From: Bugulina stolonifera
Taxonomy: Eukaryota > Bryozoa > Gymnolaemata > Cheilostomatida > Bugulidae
Assembly: GCA_935421135.1 (NCBI GenBank)
Contig: OW285188.1
Location: forward strand, 26,319,933 to 26,383,932
Reading direction: 5' to 3'
DNA: 64,000 nt
The notes under the pieces were generated by a model. It saw nothing but the letters and a program-made list of their open reading frames with translations, did no database searches and was not told the origin of the DNA. Both the position numbers and the translations under genes were made by a program. Position 1 is the stretch's first letter, and each line of letters starts with the position of its first letter. Below are positions 1-13,900 of this stretch, in pieces.

Positions 1-168
1 TGTATTAGAGAGAAGAGACAGGCCTTCATCTACTTGTTTCTTATATGTGTACTCTGCATATGACTACAAAATATATTGCTAAATATAACGGTATTCGGTA
101 TTCTCATGTTATATTGTAACATGTATATGTATTGTATGTATTTAATATGTGTTAGTTATTCATGGTAC

Positions 169-2854
169 CTCTGTAGTAAGCCCACTGGAAGTTCCCGTCA
201 AGTTCACTTCCACACTCAACCTGTCTATGACTGGCAATGATTTGGATGCCCTCGGTGCTAGACTATGGCTAGGCACTTGGAAGGAAGTGGTGGCTGAATC
301 GTGCTCATGTTCCAATGTTGATGCAAGTGCTACCTGACCACCACCACCACCAACGTGAACACTCTTACGTTTACTAGATATACGGGACCCTCTGGTCGCA
401 GTTTCTTTAACTGATGGATCAAACCTGAGCACAGTACCCAGGCTGAGAGGTCGGGTGCCTTGCCGACTCCTCTTATGTGATTGGCTGTTGGGAACCATCA
501 TGTCAGTTGAGTTCTCACACGGCAGGTCATTCTGTTCGTGATATTCCTGATGTGCACAGCCGGCCATCTTGCGCATTTCTGTACCATTACAAGCAAACAG
601 TTTAAATAAATACATGTATATGATAGCATATCATAACTGTACGATCATCTAATATGCATACACATTGAGTAAGTGCTCATCCATCTCCCACCATCTAGCT
701 GACATAATGTATGAGGTAGAATTGGATGGCAAGGCTACTCATGATGGGCTGTTCCATATCTTTGTAGCCTTTCTAATACCTGAAATTAAATGGAAAGGAG
801 AAGCTTACCATCTCTGCAGTGGCCTACAATAACGGGGACGGCAGCGCAGGACCCACACGATCCCGAGGAAGAAACAGCCACGCTGCATTCCTACAGTACA
901 ATTATAACTAAAATTAGTCAACTCAATGCAATAGTAGTATACATTTAACCATACTTTGGAAATTGAATTCACAATTTACACATAGAAATTCCAAACCATA
1001 CATTTTCCATCATATCAATTCAAATCATACATTGCTAATGCAATCAATTTATGCTGTGATAATTATTGTGCAGGTTAAAATATCGTCACATATTTACAAC
1101 ATAGTAACAGGGGACTCGACGATGTTTTTTATAAAATACTTTATATGCAAGGAATTTGTTTATTGAGCAGTCAAAGAAAACTCTGGCTGCTCAATAGTCA
1201 AATTCCTTGCATGAAAAACCTCTTATTATTATACAGTTAAAGAGAGCATAGTAAAAATAGTTTCTGCCAGACCAACATTACAGCTTTTTACTCAAAATTT
1301 GGATCTGGGTACTACACAATGACATTGTATAATTTACATGCAGATTGTATGGATTAGATTACAAAATGTGTATCTGATAATAATACCACTTTATTGTCTT
1401 TATTCTTCTTCATTGTGAATATGCCAATGATTCTCTCGGCATTGAAAAACACATAAATTCCCAAGAAACTGACAAAACCTTTCCATATATGTTGATTAGA
1501 GCCATTCTCTTCACCATGGTCTCCCATAGACTCTTCAAATGCCTTCAATAGTAGTAGAATAGACAAGAAATTCATTGCTATATATATGTCTAATGGTTTG
1601 AGGTATCACTCAATTACTAGGGTATACAATTACAATTCACAGAGTAGAATGTAAGAAACAACACGAATACAAACACCTTATAGGTATGATAGACTCTGCA
1701 TGTTATAGTTACATGTGGTAGAAGGTGCAATAGTGCATCTCCAGCTAAAGTTCCAACAGCCAGGGCCACCAGAAACTGGATGACAGTGTAGTACACAGAT
1801 TTCCTGAGCAGGGGGATAACTCCTATTATAGCCATTCCAAATAAACTAATCACTAGAACTGATCCCACACCTCCTAGCCAGCCTGAATAGTACATTGAAA
1901 TGTTGGATTTAAGTAATTACTAGTTGCTATAATAATATCACTATTTAAATGAATTATGACAACGTTGGCATTAGTTCCTGTGCATACAAATGAAAAACTA
2001 ATAATAATGTAAGTACATGTACAGTAAATAAAGCTAGTTCAGTACATATAGTCAACAATAGCATAACCTTTAGTTTATACTTATAGCAGTGTAAACCTCA
2101 AAATAAACATGTAATAGAGAAACCCACCATCAGTTTTACTATGTCTTTGGATGTGAATCTGACCGGCAGTATTTGTCTCCGACTTATTTGAATTGCATTT
2201 TGCTGGCTTAACAATATTATACAATACTAAAGGGAGAAGATCACTTATTTCTCTAATAGTTATATTGGTGTGTAGGTCATCAAAGCCATGATCCACTAAT
2301 ATTTCCCTTCCTGACTTGCACTGAATTAAATTAATAGCATTAAAATAAATACTTCTATGTATAATGGGAAGACATGGTGTAGAATGGAGACACATGGTGT
2401 AAAAATAATCAACTTGTGTAATGAAGCTCAATCAAACCTCCCATTTATTTAGTGTAGACACAAATAATCACTGCAATACATGTAGGCCTATATGCAAAAT
2501 ATATAATCTAGCAGTATAATATGGTGCACATACAACAGTTACCTGGTCATCTGTTACACAAGATGTTGTACAAGCATCAGAATAATTTTCCATGCCAACG
2601 CTTACATTATCGTATAAGCTGAAAATTGAACTGGCACACAAACGTGAATCAGTTGAGTTGCTATCGCTCTGCAGCAAAATGGAGTCAAGAAGATGGTTTA
2701 TGTGCTCCACCCTAAATGAGTTAGTTGTTACTCCTGTGAATGTGTGCAGTAAATACTTGAGTAAACAAAACCCCACTCCTTCATCCAATGTTGAACTCTG
2801 ATTAACACATAGAGTAAACGTCAACCCAAACCATAATTTCCACGTCACATTCAT
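169..2854 (-). CDS. ZIP (SLC39, LIV-1-type) zinc transporter, 5' part, continues past window start
   Basis: Multi-exon gene read on the minus strand: exons 2543-2854, 2128-2320, 1713-1882, about 1390-1542, 809-890 and 169-578, all with GT-AG borders and matching phases. The first exon starts with MNVTWKLWFGLTFTLC, a signal peptide, followed by a Cys- and N-glycosylation-rich ectodomain. Exon 2 ends with LLPLVLYNI, resembling the CPALLYQ-type motif that precedes TM1 in LIV-1 ZIPs. Exon 3 carries TM1 and TM2 with ALAVGTLAGDALLHLLPH, the ZIP family signature. Exon 4 has IWKGFVSFLGIYVFFNAERI, matching the conserved TM3 segment WKG..GIY...E. The last two exons are Cys-, Ser- and Gly-rich and would form the cytosolic TM3-TM4 loop; they are joined by phase only, so they are less certain. 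Established role of the family: zinc (sometimes iron or manganese) import into the cytosol across the plasma or organelle membrane. TM4-TM8 with the HxxxD/HExxHE metal site lie outside the window. Which paralogue (ZIP4, 8, 12, 14 or other) cannot be decided. An acceptor just upstream of the ATG implies a 5' untranslated exon. Confidence 0.8.
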
Positions 2855-2896
2855 TTCTGAAAATAACATCATCAATACCAATATTAATTATCATAC

Positions 2897-3489
2897 ATGC
2901 ATACCTGTCAACCTGGAGAGAAAAAATATAGGGAGTCCCAACTTCCAAGTGCACAGGTGAAATTTGCAAGACCCCAACTTTCAACTGTAGAAAATAAATT
3001 TGGAGAGTTTGAACTGTGGGGGGGGGAGGGAGGAGTATGGGTACCAAGCTTCACTGTTATCACAGCACTAATCATTGTCCTTTGACGTAATCAGTAATAC
3101 ATGTAAATTAGCTACCATGCTTGTACTTGTAGCAACGACTAAGCTAAACCACAAAAAATGCTGAAAAAGAGACTGGTGGGGAAAACAATTTACTCAAATA
3201 TTATATTAGACTTATGTACACATGTACAATGTAAGCTATGTAGTAGTTAATAACTCCAAAGCTGTATCAAAATAACAGATAGAGTAAAATGAGACTGAAC
3301 AAGGGTATTAATTTGATGCTATTTATTGGATAATCTTGGATGTTGGCTATAATTGGATAATACAAAAATGAAAAATACCTATCTGATGCCCTGAAATAGG
3401 GAGGATATAGGGATATAGGGGGCTGGTGGGAGTGGGAGTTTAAAATAAGGAGGGTCTCGCCCAAATCGGGTTAGTTGACAGGTATGCAT
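2897..3489. mobile_element. MITE-like element with 16-bp terminal inverted repeats
   Basis: ATGCATACCTGTCAAC at 2897-2912 reappears as its exact reverse complement at 3474-3489, and similarity extends a few bases outward (catacatg / catgtatg). The 593-bp interior has no ORF and contains a run of G at about 3018-3026 and GGGAGTCCC/GGGAGT tracts. Non-autonomous DNA transposon is the simplest reading. The target duplication is not clear. Confidence 0.6.
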
Positions 3490-3715
3490 ACATGATACAT
3501 GTACTATTGGTACAAGTCGGTTCCTACTAGTTTTCTACTTTATAGTGAAATATTAGTATGAAAATAACATCATTTCAAATTAAATCAATTATAAATTGGA
3601 GGAACACTAGTACTGCAGTGCACATTAGGCTAACAATTGACACTACTCTATAATTTAATACTCACTCACATCAATTTTTCAAAAATCAAGAGTCAAATAC
3701 TTGAAAATCTATCTT

Positions 3716-3808
3716 CTTGTCTTGTCTGGTCTTGGCTAAGTTCCTAGACCCCAGGTTAGGGGAAAAGAGAAACTATTAGAGTTGCATGTCTTTTTGCTAG
3801 TCTGCTAG
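3716..3808. repeat. Dispersed repeat, copy A (inverted relative to 33337-33430)
   Basis: The stretch containing CCTAGACCCCAGGTTAGGGG and, downstream, GTCTGCTAG recurs in inverted orientation at 33337-33430 with scattered substitutions and small indels. It is noncoding and of unknown class. It sits in the intergenic interval between the ZIP 5' end and the 3' end of the catenin-like gene. Confidence 0.7.
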
Positions 3809-4948
3809 TCGTTTTTTTGCTAGCTTTTTTAATAATTTTATAGCATAACTCAATCTTAATATAAATAAATAAATAGCAATTACTATAACTATAACCATAG
3901 AAAAATTAAAAGTACTTTTGCACTAGATCACTGAAAATGAAATAACAATGATATTGCCCATTGAGTTATTAAATAAAACACTTTACTCAGGGCGCGTGTA
4001 GAAAAACTGTAAATATACAGTAAAATTTTAATCGTAAATTATTAAAATACTTTTGAAAATTAAATTGTTGTTCTGCTGTCATGGTTCCGCTCTTTGAATT
4101 CTGCTAGACCCGTCAATTTTAGCAAGATTCTCAGCCGCAATATGATTGCTAAGAGCTTCGTGTTAAGATTGTTATATAGCGATATATTCGAATGTTAGCT
4201 CCGAGTATTGGACAAGGCTACAATATATTTTCGCTGACCTGATAACATTAGGGAAACAACTTCTGTATCAACAAAATTGGCAGGAGTTGTCCTTTCTTTT
4301 GGCTAGGGCGACTCAACATAAAGAAATACCTGAAATGACATGAGCAATATGAATAAATAGTAATTACATAGTTACTGATTGCATTTAGGCATTTGCTATT
4401 TTTACGTCTGCAGCCTGTGAGAGAAAATGACTTTGACAATGCTAACATAGCTCTGCAGGTGCTCTAATAACATCCTTATTACATAATACACATGGGCATA
4501 AAATAAGTACAATAACAGTGTATTTTATTATGTATGGCAGCAACCATGGGAGGTCATCAGCTGCTCATAATAACTGTTGGTAGAGCATGGTATGTATACA
4601 TGTTTGCAAAGTGTGGCAGCCTTCAGCAAAGCTTAAATTTGTTTGGCTTTAGAGCAATACATAGAGCTACTTTCACATATTATTGCTATATAAATATTAG
4701 AAAATACAACCAGAAATCTTACAAACAAGCAACTTATAAACAGCTAATCTCTAAAACAGTGATATCTGCAGTTCAGGATCAATGTGGTATTTTGAAAAAT
4801 ATGAAATCATGATGCTGAAAGATAGGTTAGACTAACTATTACTACAGAATTACAGTAACACAACATACCGAACTATTCTACTGCCTCAACTTTTTTACAT
4901 CTACGGAAATAAATTAAATATAAAAAACACAAAACTTAATTATGGAAG
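3809..4948. other. Intergenic, AT-rich, no gene seen
   Basis: Short open frames only. A minus-strand AATAAA (plus-strand TTTATT near 4520-4525) could serve the 3' end of the catenin-like gene, whose stop is at 4949-4951. A 5' untranslated exon of the ZIP gene might also lie here, but I cannot place it. Confidence 0.4.
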
Positions 4949-7900
4949 TTATTTTCTTAGATTGCATATTTCAGTCAAGCGTGGTCCAACAGAATTTTTG
5001 GAAACTACTCTTAGTCCAAGATCATTAATTTCAGAGTAGTGAGCCTCATTGTGACGATGCTTAAGCAGCCCACCTCTCCATCTTGTAGCTAACAAATATA
5101 TTTCTTGCTCTTCTGCATTATCTACAGAAGGTTCTTTCAGTCCCTACAATATAGACAACATCCTAATCAATGACTCATTCAACATCATCCCTGTCTTCCT
5201 GTTAACGTTATAAGCCATAGAAAATACACACCAGGAGATATCAGGCATATTCGGATATTGCAAGCTAGATAAATAGCAATTTGCAGCAATAACAATTAAT
5301 TTTATTCAGTATTACACAGTGGCCTATCACAGTCAGCTAGGTAAAATAATATCTATTGTAAACATGGGAATTTCCCTTCAGAGCAAGCATTAGTCATGCC
5401 TAAACGTTCAAATCCTATTCGGTTATTAAAAGCAGTCTTATATGAATCAGTACAGTTTCCGAATATGCCTATCATCATAGAAATTATACATGCAGAATAA
5501 ATAACCAGAGTGAGAGATGACAACTCCAGGTTAGTGGATGGATAGCTATTATTATTAGGCGGATAATTTGCCTTGTTTGAAATATGTTTTACAAGCCAAT
5601 TATATAACTCTTCACTTATTGACATAAATTTGCATGTATTCTGAGTTCCGAATTGTTTTGCTTTTACAGGCTTAACAGCCGGTCACCACAACATTCAACC
5701 ACTTAGGTAAGTGAAAAGGAAGAGAAAGCTCTGCTAGATTGTTCAGTGTTACTAACTGAAGCATTGTTACTAGCTTATTAGCTTTTACCTTGAGAAGAAT
5801 TGACTCTGAAGATTTGAGAGATTGAAGAATTGTCCTCATCAGGTTATCTCCATTAGTAGCCAAAGCGTTTACTGTAGTGTCAAACTCATTTGTGCATCTC
5901 TTCACATTGGTGAGCATGGACAGCTGTTTAGCATAAAACGTTATTTGGTTGCTATGATATAGCAGCTCATCGGATAGCCTGCAACAATGTTAAAATGCTC
6001 ATCTAAACTGAAAGTTGAAGTAAAATTGGCTTTGAAAGAAGAGAGTTTATGGATGACTGGTATAGTTATAACACTAGCTAAATTTCACTGCTGTAATTAT
6101 AAAATATTAAAATTCATGAAAAATATTGCAAACTGTCAAAAAACCTGTTCATTCTAGAATGACACTTCAACTAATAGTTTAATTTTATTTTGACTTTCAG
6201 AATTTATCCAAGCTCAAATATTACTTAGAACAGTAAAACAATGCTATGCATTGTCCAGTGTACAATATTACTTAGAACAGCAAAACAATGCTATGCAATG
6301 AGCAGGAATCACTACCTTGTGCCTGCTAGAGAGTATTTAGCGATGACGTTGCAGAACCTCGTAATAGTCTGGCTATGTTTAACCACCTGCTGAGACTGGT
6401 CAAACAGCTGTTTCCTGTTCCTGATTGGTCCTTCACTGTACTTGGCAAACAGTGACATGTCCTGAAGGCACTCTGCAAGGCTTTGTGCTGCTTTAACAAC
6501 AACATTGGAGTTGTCCATCCATTTCTCCAAGTCACCATGGAATCTTCTAACTGCTTGCTGCAAATGTACACCATTATGAATGAATACAACACTGTACCGA
6601 ATTCATATTCACTGAAAGAGTACAGAGTGTAGATGGTGCATCTGAAACACATGATTAAAGTTATCAGAGTATATGACTAAAGTTATTTAGACTAAGACAA
6701 TGTATTCACCGTAAATGGAGTGTCTGTGCTTTTAAACATTGTTGAGAGACGTTTTGGTGAACCATAGTGCTCCTTCTGTGACTCGATATCCATCTTGCTA
6801 GCCGAGCTGAAACCATTCAATAGTAGATTTCATGAGCAGAAAATACAGTTTTAAGTCAAATGGGCACACAGTCCATAGTTCTATATTCACCACAATTACT
6901 AGTGCACAACAAATCAGTATCCCACATGCTCATCATTAGCGCCATGACTGATAAATGTAAACAGCTGCAGATTGATGCACTTCTCACCGATTGGCTGATG
7001 TGTGACCACCCAGTGTGTCTACTCCAGATCTCACAAATGAATCACCAGAATTCCGCTGCAGACCAGTGGCAGTTGTGTCAACAGGTGCTTGAGGTCTGCC
7101 AGAGAAAGTTAATAACTTCTTCCAAATCACTTCTCCTACACATACATGATTTATATGTACATGAATATCAAGTGTATAAAATGAACTAAATTTGAATAAT
7201 TAAAGAGCTTTAACTATATTTGCATCTACATAGTTTAAATGGAACAAGGTTGTTATTTACAAGAATTTTTGCTCGAATTAGACACAGAAATATGACCTGT
7301 CTTTAATGACCAAATCAGACACAAATCACAGTCTAACAGAATACGAGATGCATTTGATAATCAGTCACAATAATATACAAAATATAAACGAGGATAAAAC
7401 GGTAAAATCATTATAACACTTATAAAGGAGTAAGCCATCCCTATAACTAAAAAAATATAAGACACATTACTTCACAAAATAAATGAGTTACTGTAAGGTC
7501 CTCCTCATTGTATAGCATATGTGATAACACTAGAGCACACAATGTTACCTGCAGATGATAGGGTGACTAACTTTAGACTAAGTAAATGTACCACAAATAG
7601 CCTTAGGTGCCACTTGAAGGAGGTTAACAGTTCATCAGTGGTAGCAGCTGCAACAAGACCTCAATGTTTCAATATAACATATCAAGCAATCACTCGTATT
7701 ACAATGGCAATGTGGTACACACAATGTAAAGCAACTGTTTGTGAACATTCAGTAAAGAACTATCGGCGTCATTGATTCCATGATGTAGAGAGAAGACAAT
7801 TTCATCAATTAAAATTTACCTTGGGTGAGTCTGTCAGAAATAGACACGAGTATCTGAAAACTTTTCAACACCTTCTGCACAGGGTGGGCTTCCGGTAGCA

Positions 7901-10900
7901 TGCTGGTAGATGTTGTGTCAGGCCCACCAGTCGTTATGGTAGTAAAAGTACCAACTAGTGCGTCTAAGTCAGCTGTCAAACCTTGCTTCAGCTTCTCATA
8001 CTTGGATAGCTGTTCAGTACCTGTAGTACCATAGCATAAACATCAACCCATCTAGTGCCTCTGAGCTTTGCATCTCTTGGAAGGCCTGGCCTACTTGTAA
8101 GGCTAATTTAGTGGAAATGTCAGTATAATAAGTATAACCATTGCATACAAACTGTATAAGAGAACAATGTAGGGACTGAGGCCATATTATATGTTCACAA
8201 ACTGACCAGATTCTCTATGTACTGAGACGGCTCCAAATAACAGCTGAGAGACATTAGTACTGTAAGGTTCTAGAAGGACATCCACCAGCTTCATATAACT
8301 CGACACCTGAATAAGTAACTCTACAGATCAAGGGTTCTAAGGCTAATCTAAGCATATAGGACTCTCAGGCTAAGGTCCATAGAGTTTGATCAAATACGAA
8401 TTTAGGATAATAATTTTGAAATGGTCTTCACCTATGATATAAATATACATGTAATTAGTATTATTATCTATAGTAAAGTGTCTGACTGCTACAAAGTATA
8501 AGCAGACCTTTACTCTATGTTCACTACAGTCTATAATTACATATTACAGCCCTCTTACGTGGTTAAATCTTACTGTATATCAAAAACCCACCTGAACAGC
8601 CCATCTTAGGAAGATAGCTGCTGTGTTAACTCCTTCAAGGCACTGAGTGATGATTGGTGAAGCATCACACATCTGACCAACTAGTTGTTGGATTTTATCC
8701 AATGAGCCGATGAGCTTTGCTTTTTCTGATTCTGTGCAGACTCTAGAAATAATGCACATCCATGAGTGTACTAATAGTTATAGTACAAGAGTCTTAGAAA
8801 TGTAGTCATACATACCACGCCCATAAGATATACAGGTATATCACACAGGATATATAGCACACCCACAAGCTATATACCAAACCGTTAGGATATATACCAA
8901 ACCCATGATAGGATATATACCACACACATGATAGGATATATACCACACCCATGATAGGATATATACCACACCCACAGGATATACATGTATACCACACCCA
9001 TGATAGGATATATACCACACCCACAGGATATACATGTATACCACACCCATGATAGGATATATACCACACCCATGATAGGATATATACCACACCCATAGGA
9101 TATATACCACACCCATAGGACATATACCACACCCACAAGATACATGTATATACCACACCCACAAGATACATGTATATACCACACCCACAAGATACATGTA
9201 TATACCACACCCACAAGATACATGTATATACCACACCCACAAGATACATGTATATACCACACCCACAAGATATATACCACACCCACAAGATATATACCAC
9301 ACCCACAAGATATATACAATACCCATAGAAAATAATACTACTCTACTATACCACATACACATACAAATTTCTGTATGGATATGAAGCACATCTTGGACTA
9401 CATGTGTACTATACACATACTGTGCAATGAGAACCTTGCTCATATATGTGAAGGTCTGTTCTGTTACTATCACACAGTCAGCTGAACTCATCTGGTAGAT
9501 ATTACTGTTTGCTGCCATCAGCTCTGTCGCCGCCTCTGATATAACAGATGTAGCTGACAAGATATTACATGCCCACCGTCTGCTTAACGAAGCTATTCCC
9601 CGAATGGTAGCTACAGATACATGTAGGTAAAATCAGCACATGGCAATCACGTTCTGACCAGTATAAAGTAACAGCCCTGCATGTAAAATATGATTTTGTG
9701 ATACAAGAATGGCAATTGGTCCCCCAAGACAGAACTGTAAACATTCCACATAATGGAAATCAATGAAAAGGTAGAAGTTTTGGTAGCTAATAACTTCATT
9801 CATATTATAAGCAACAAAACTCAAAACAACTACTTTTCATAGTCACATTGAATTTGTGGTAAATAACTGCCAACTGTGGAGGAGATGACGTCACGTCTAA
9901 AATACTCAGTTACTCCTGTAGTGACTGCAGAACATTATATACATCTTACTTTACCTGTCATATCCTTGTTGGAGATATCAGTGGAATACTGTTGATTCTT
10001 CAGTCTAAAGTTTTCGGCAACAAACAATTCTGAACATGCTTCCTCTCCTTGAAAAGTCAGCAACTCGTCAAATTGACAGCTAATAGCCTGAAATTCCTTT
10101 TTCTACAATACCAAAGGAATTCGAACTGCATTGTAAGGTTGCTATAACACAAAAACTCTCACTAGGCATTTCCCTATTCTATAATACTATGTTTAACTCA
10201 ATGCAATACAATTTAATATATTTTGGACTAATACACATGGCAATTTCATATCTGTTAACTCCAATTTTAAATGTAGATCACAACAATTTTCTTTGGCGTC
10301 CTCTAGCCCCATTAACTTTCGAACTATGACCATATTTTGTTACCTACCACCTTGCATTATATGATGAACAAAAGTAAAAACAACCTCTTGAAAAAAGTGT
10401 TTCCACATTCCAGACAAACTGCCTATTAAGTTACAGATGATGAAAATTATAAGATAATTGTATTCTGCAGTTGAACAGTAATATTAGGTACAAGATGTGA
10501 CTTACTGCAGCGTTAACAATATGTATGTTAGCCAGCTGTACACCCGTCTTCAGCTGAGAGCAGGGCTGTAAGTAGAGAGAAAGTTCTGCATCACAGAGTT
10601 CCTCTAAAATCTGAACATTTCTGCTCCACTTCTCCAGGAGATGTTGCAGTCTATCCACAGAGGAGACGTCTGAATGGATGGATTGTGTAGCCAATGAAGG
10701 GAACTCTATGGTCTGCGTGCATATAAGAGAGACTAGATCTCTCATCATCTGTTTTGTCTCTAAACACATGTAAACACACCTCATATACAACATGCACTGA
10801 ATACGATGCGAGTTGATGAAGTTTTACAAAAGAAGATATACATGTATGTACATGTACTAATACAGGTTATATAATGGCATCAGACTTAGCAAATTCCCCT

Positions 10901-13900
10901 CCTCCTGACTATTAAGGAGTAGGAGGTGGCTCAGTGGGTTAGAGCGTCTGCCCTGAGGCTGAAAGTGGTGAAGATCCAGGGTTCGAATCCGGCTGATGTC
11001 TACTGACTACTGGACCTTTGTGCCACAGGTGTGGTCCAACCTGCCTGCAAACTGGGAGCAAAACTGGTGCAGGAATCGCCTTGCCCTTAAGGCACATCTA
11101 CTATCTCACCACCAGGTGAGTGACTTACACTTAGGGCTTTAATCAACATTCTTTAATCAGCGGCCAACATAGCTGCAAGCTGCTGTGTGGCTAGGCTGTT
11201 GATGTGGTATTTGAATGAAGCTAAGATTTCTACTACACTATATACCCTAACCTAAACTATCACTTTAACACTGATAGATAATACAAACCTTGTTCCTCTA
11301 CAGTCGGTATAACAGTTGAACAAATGCTAACCACATCATTAGCTGACTGCATGAGTCTACTGCAGATCAACTCTACTTCCGTCTCATCACATACAGCAAC
11401 AGCATCTATTAGCTGCTTGATCAACGCACTCAGCTCTACATCTACCTCACCTACGTTTATAAAATAGAATCTGTTTCTATAAATTATATATACATGCGTA
11501 TATGTACATGTGCAGTAGAACGCATAATTATATAATAAACTATGCACACAACATTGGAGCGGAAGGCTGGTTAACGATAGGAAGGAAACAAAGCTGTTTC
11601 TAGATACAGCAATTAAACAATAATGTACAGGGGAAATCTGTGGATAAATATCATCAGTATATCATACATACATATCATGTTATTACTATAATAAACAGTA
11701 ATATATCTCATATATACCACTTACAATAGTTGGTCCAAGTATAACAATGTACAAAGTAGTACCAGTACAGGATGTAACTATGATTATACTTACATATGAT
11801 GTTATACACTATTATACAGACTATAAGGATAATATAATTATATATACTATATTACTCACAGGAGGACGGCAGTCCCACCGAGTTAGTCAGCAAATCACCT
11901 GAGTCCATGATGTCTGGGACAGAAAATTTAGAGGTCAAAGGCAGTAGACTCAGCCACATATTAGCTCCCTCTGATATCTCCTCTTTCTCACCAGCCGCTG
12001 ACATCTCAAGGTCATCAAGGTCATCTGTATTCTCTGGTGTGTTTATGTAGATACATTATACATTTCTATATCTAGTGACTACAACTGAGTAGGCTATGCT
12101 ATCTGTATACTGAACATGGCCATTATACCAGGCAATGTATTTACGTATTGCAGGCACATGATGCAAGGATAAACAGTGCATAATCTAAAACTAAGAAACG
12201 TACCTATATCTAGCACCTCTTTGTCTGTATCGTCATCAGTGCTACCCTCATTCAATATAGACTTGACCAGCTGTATACATTTACCCAGTGAACCTAGTCT
12301 CTTGAGTAGAGCACCTTGAGCCACCTGCTCCGTCTGGTCAATAGAGACTCTACCTGCAGCCTTCTTCACTCCGGCTATGACTAAATAGATACATTGAAAA
12401 CTACAGTTTCAAATACATATCTTATACCACAGAAATGAAGATGTACATATTATAAAACTACATGTATATGTATCTCACATTGTTTCAAGCAGGGAAAATT
12501 TCTAGAGAGCATTGCCTCATCAGTCACCTGTGTAGTTGCAGAAGACACATATTGTAACACGTGTAATATGATAGCTACCTTGTGTAAGGTTAGAACAAGC
12601 TTTGGTTAGTTTATTCTGCACATCTGGGGAGTTGTCTCCTGCCTGATGGGTAAGCACTCTAATTAGGTGTTCACATAGTCCAGTCTCCGCTCTCACCAAT
12701 CCAACAAGTGTGGGTGTATCAAACCTACCCTCCTTAAGAATTTGTTCCAACTTTGAGATATTCTTCTCAAAGATTATTCCTGGATGTTGAATGTACTATA
12801 TACAGCATGTGCAATGTGATAATGATGCAATAAAATCTTTTTGTAATGTTACTGGTAAGGCCATTTACAAAGTACAATAGCAATCATATACATTGTAACT
12901 GGGCATCATCAGATGAAGTAGACAATAATATGCTACTGAACTAAATAAAAATATTTTGCATCCATAGCAGTAACATATTGCAATTACATATATATTTAAA
13001 TTGAATATTAGTGTGTAACAAAGACCTATTCTTTTTGCTAGGTAGAAATCCTATGCAGTTTTATCATGACCATGTGAAGGACAAAATATCAGACTATTCG
13101 TTCTCAGAGGCATATCATACCTGTGATATTAGTAAACACAAGGGCGTCGGTGATATCATCAATAATGTCAGACAGGTGCCCCACTTCCCTGTTAAACCTG
13201 CCATGGAGGTGTCTTAGATGATCTATGGCAACTGTGTCAGGTGCTCCGTTACACTCCATTATCGAAGGTAAAATTTCTGGGTTGATTTTCTCCAAAACAG
13301 CTATTGTAGCTTTTACTTTGTCTACACCTAATAAAAAACTATGTATAAGACATTGTTGGAAGGTAAGTACACAGTGTACTGTGAAGGTAAGTACACAGTG
13401 TACTGTGAAGGTAAGTACACAGTGTACTGTAAAGGTAAGTACACGGTGTACTGCAAAGGTAGGTACCCAACGATTAACAGTAGTTGGAAGCAGTGTTCGA
13501 AGTGGAACAAATGAGGTGGGTACACGGTACCTACCTGCAATCTTAGGACCTTTCCTAAAGGGTGCATTAGTCACTCAGAAGCTGCAGATCATAATTAGAA
13601 GTTGTTCTCCCATTTAAGCAAGACAAAACAAGGGAGGACAATTTCTAATTATGGTTGATAGCTAATGAGTAACCTCATTACACAGAGTACATGGTACCAA
13701 TGAATGTAGACCATTCCTTATATTTTAAACTACTGAGTGTGCTTTGTGTCCTTCAATTTTGTATTACTGCTGCATTGATTGTAAGAATGAATAGATCTAC
13801 ATTATTTAAAACACGACAACTCCCCTTATCTTTTTTTCACTGTAATAAAAGTACATGTAGTCAAAGAGAAAACAACTTCTTTATTTATTACAAAATGCTG

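Noticed and set aside
8806..9560. Open frames of 144-239 codons (MGVVYILWVWYISCGCGI-like) on the minus strand
   Set aside because: They are translations of the CCACACCCA minisatellite. The only real coding part is the exon 9421-9610, which is in the catenin-like gene.
10923..10996. Functional tRNA gene
   Set aside because: A and B boxes are good, but a complete acceptor stem and cloverleaf are not evident and a SINE-like body follows.
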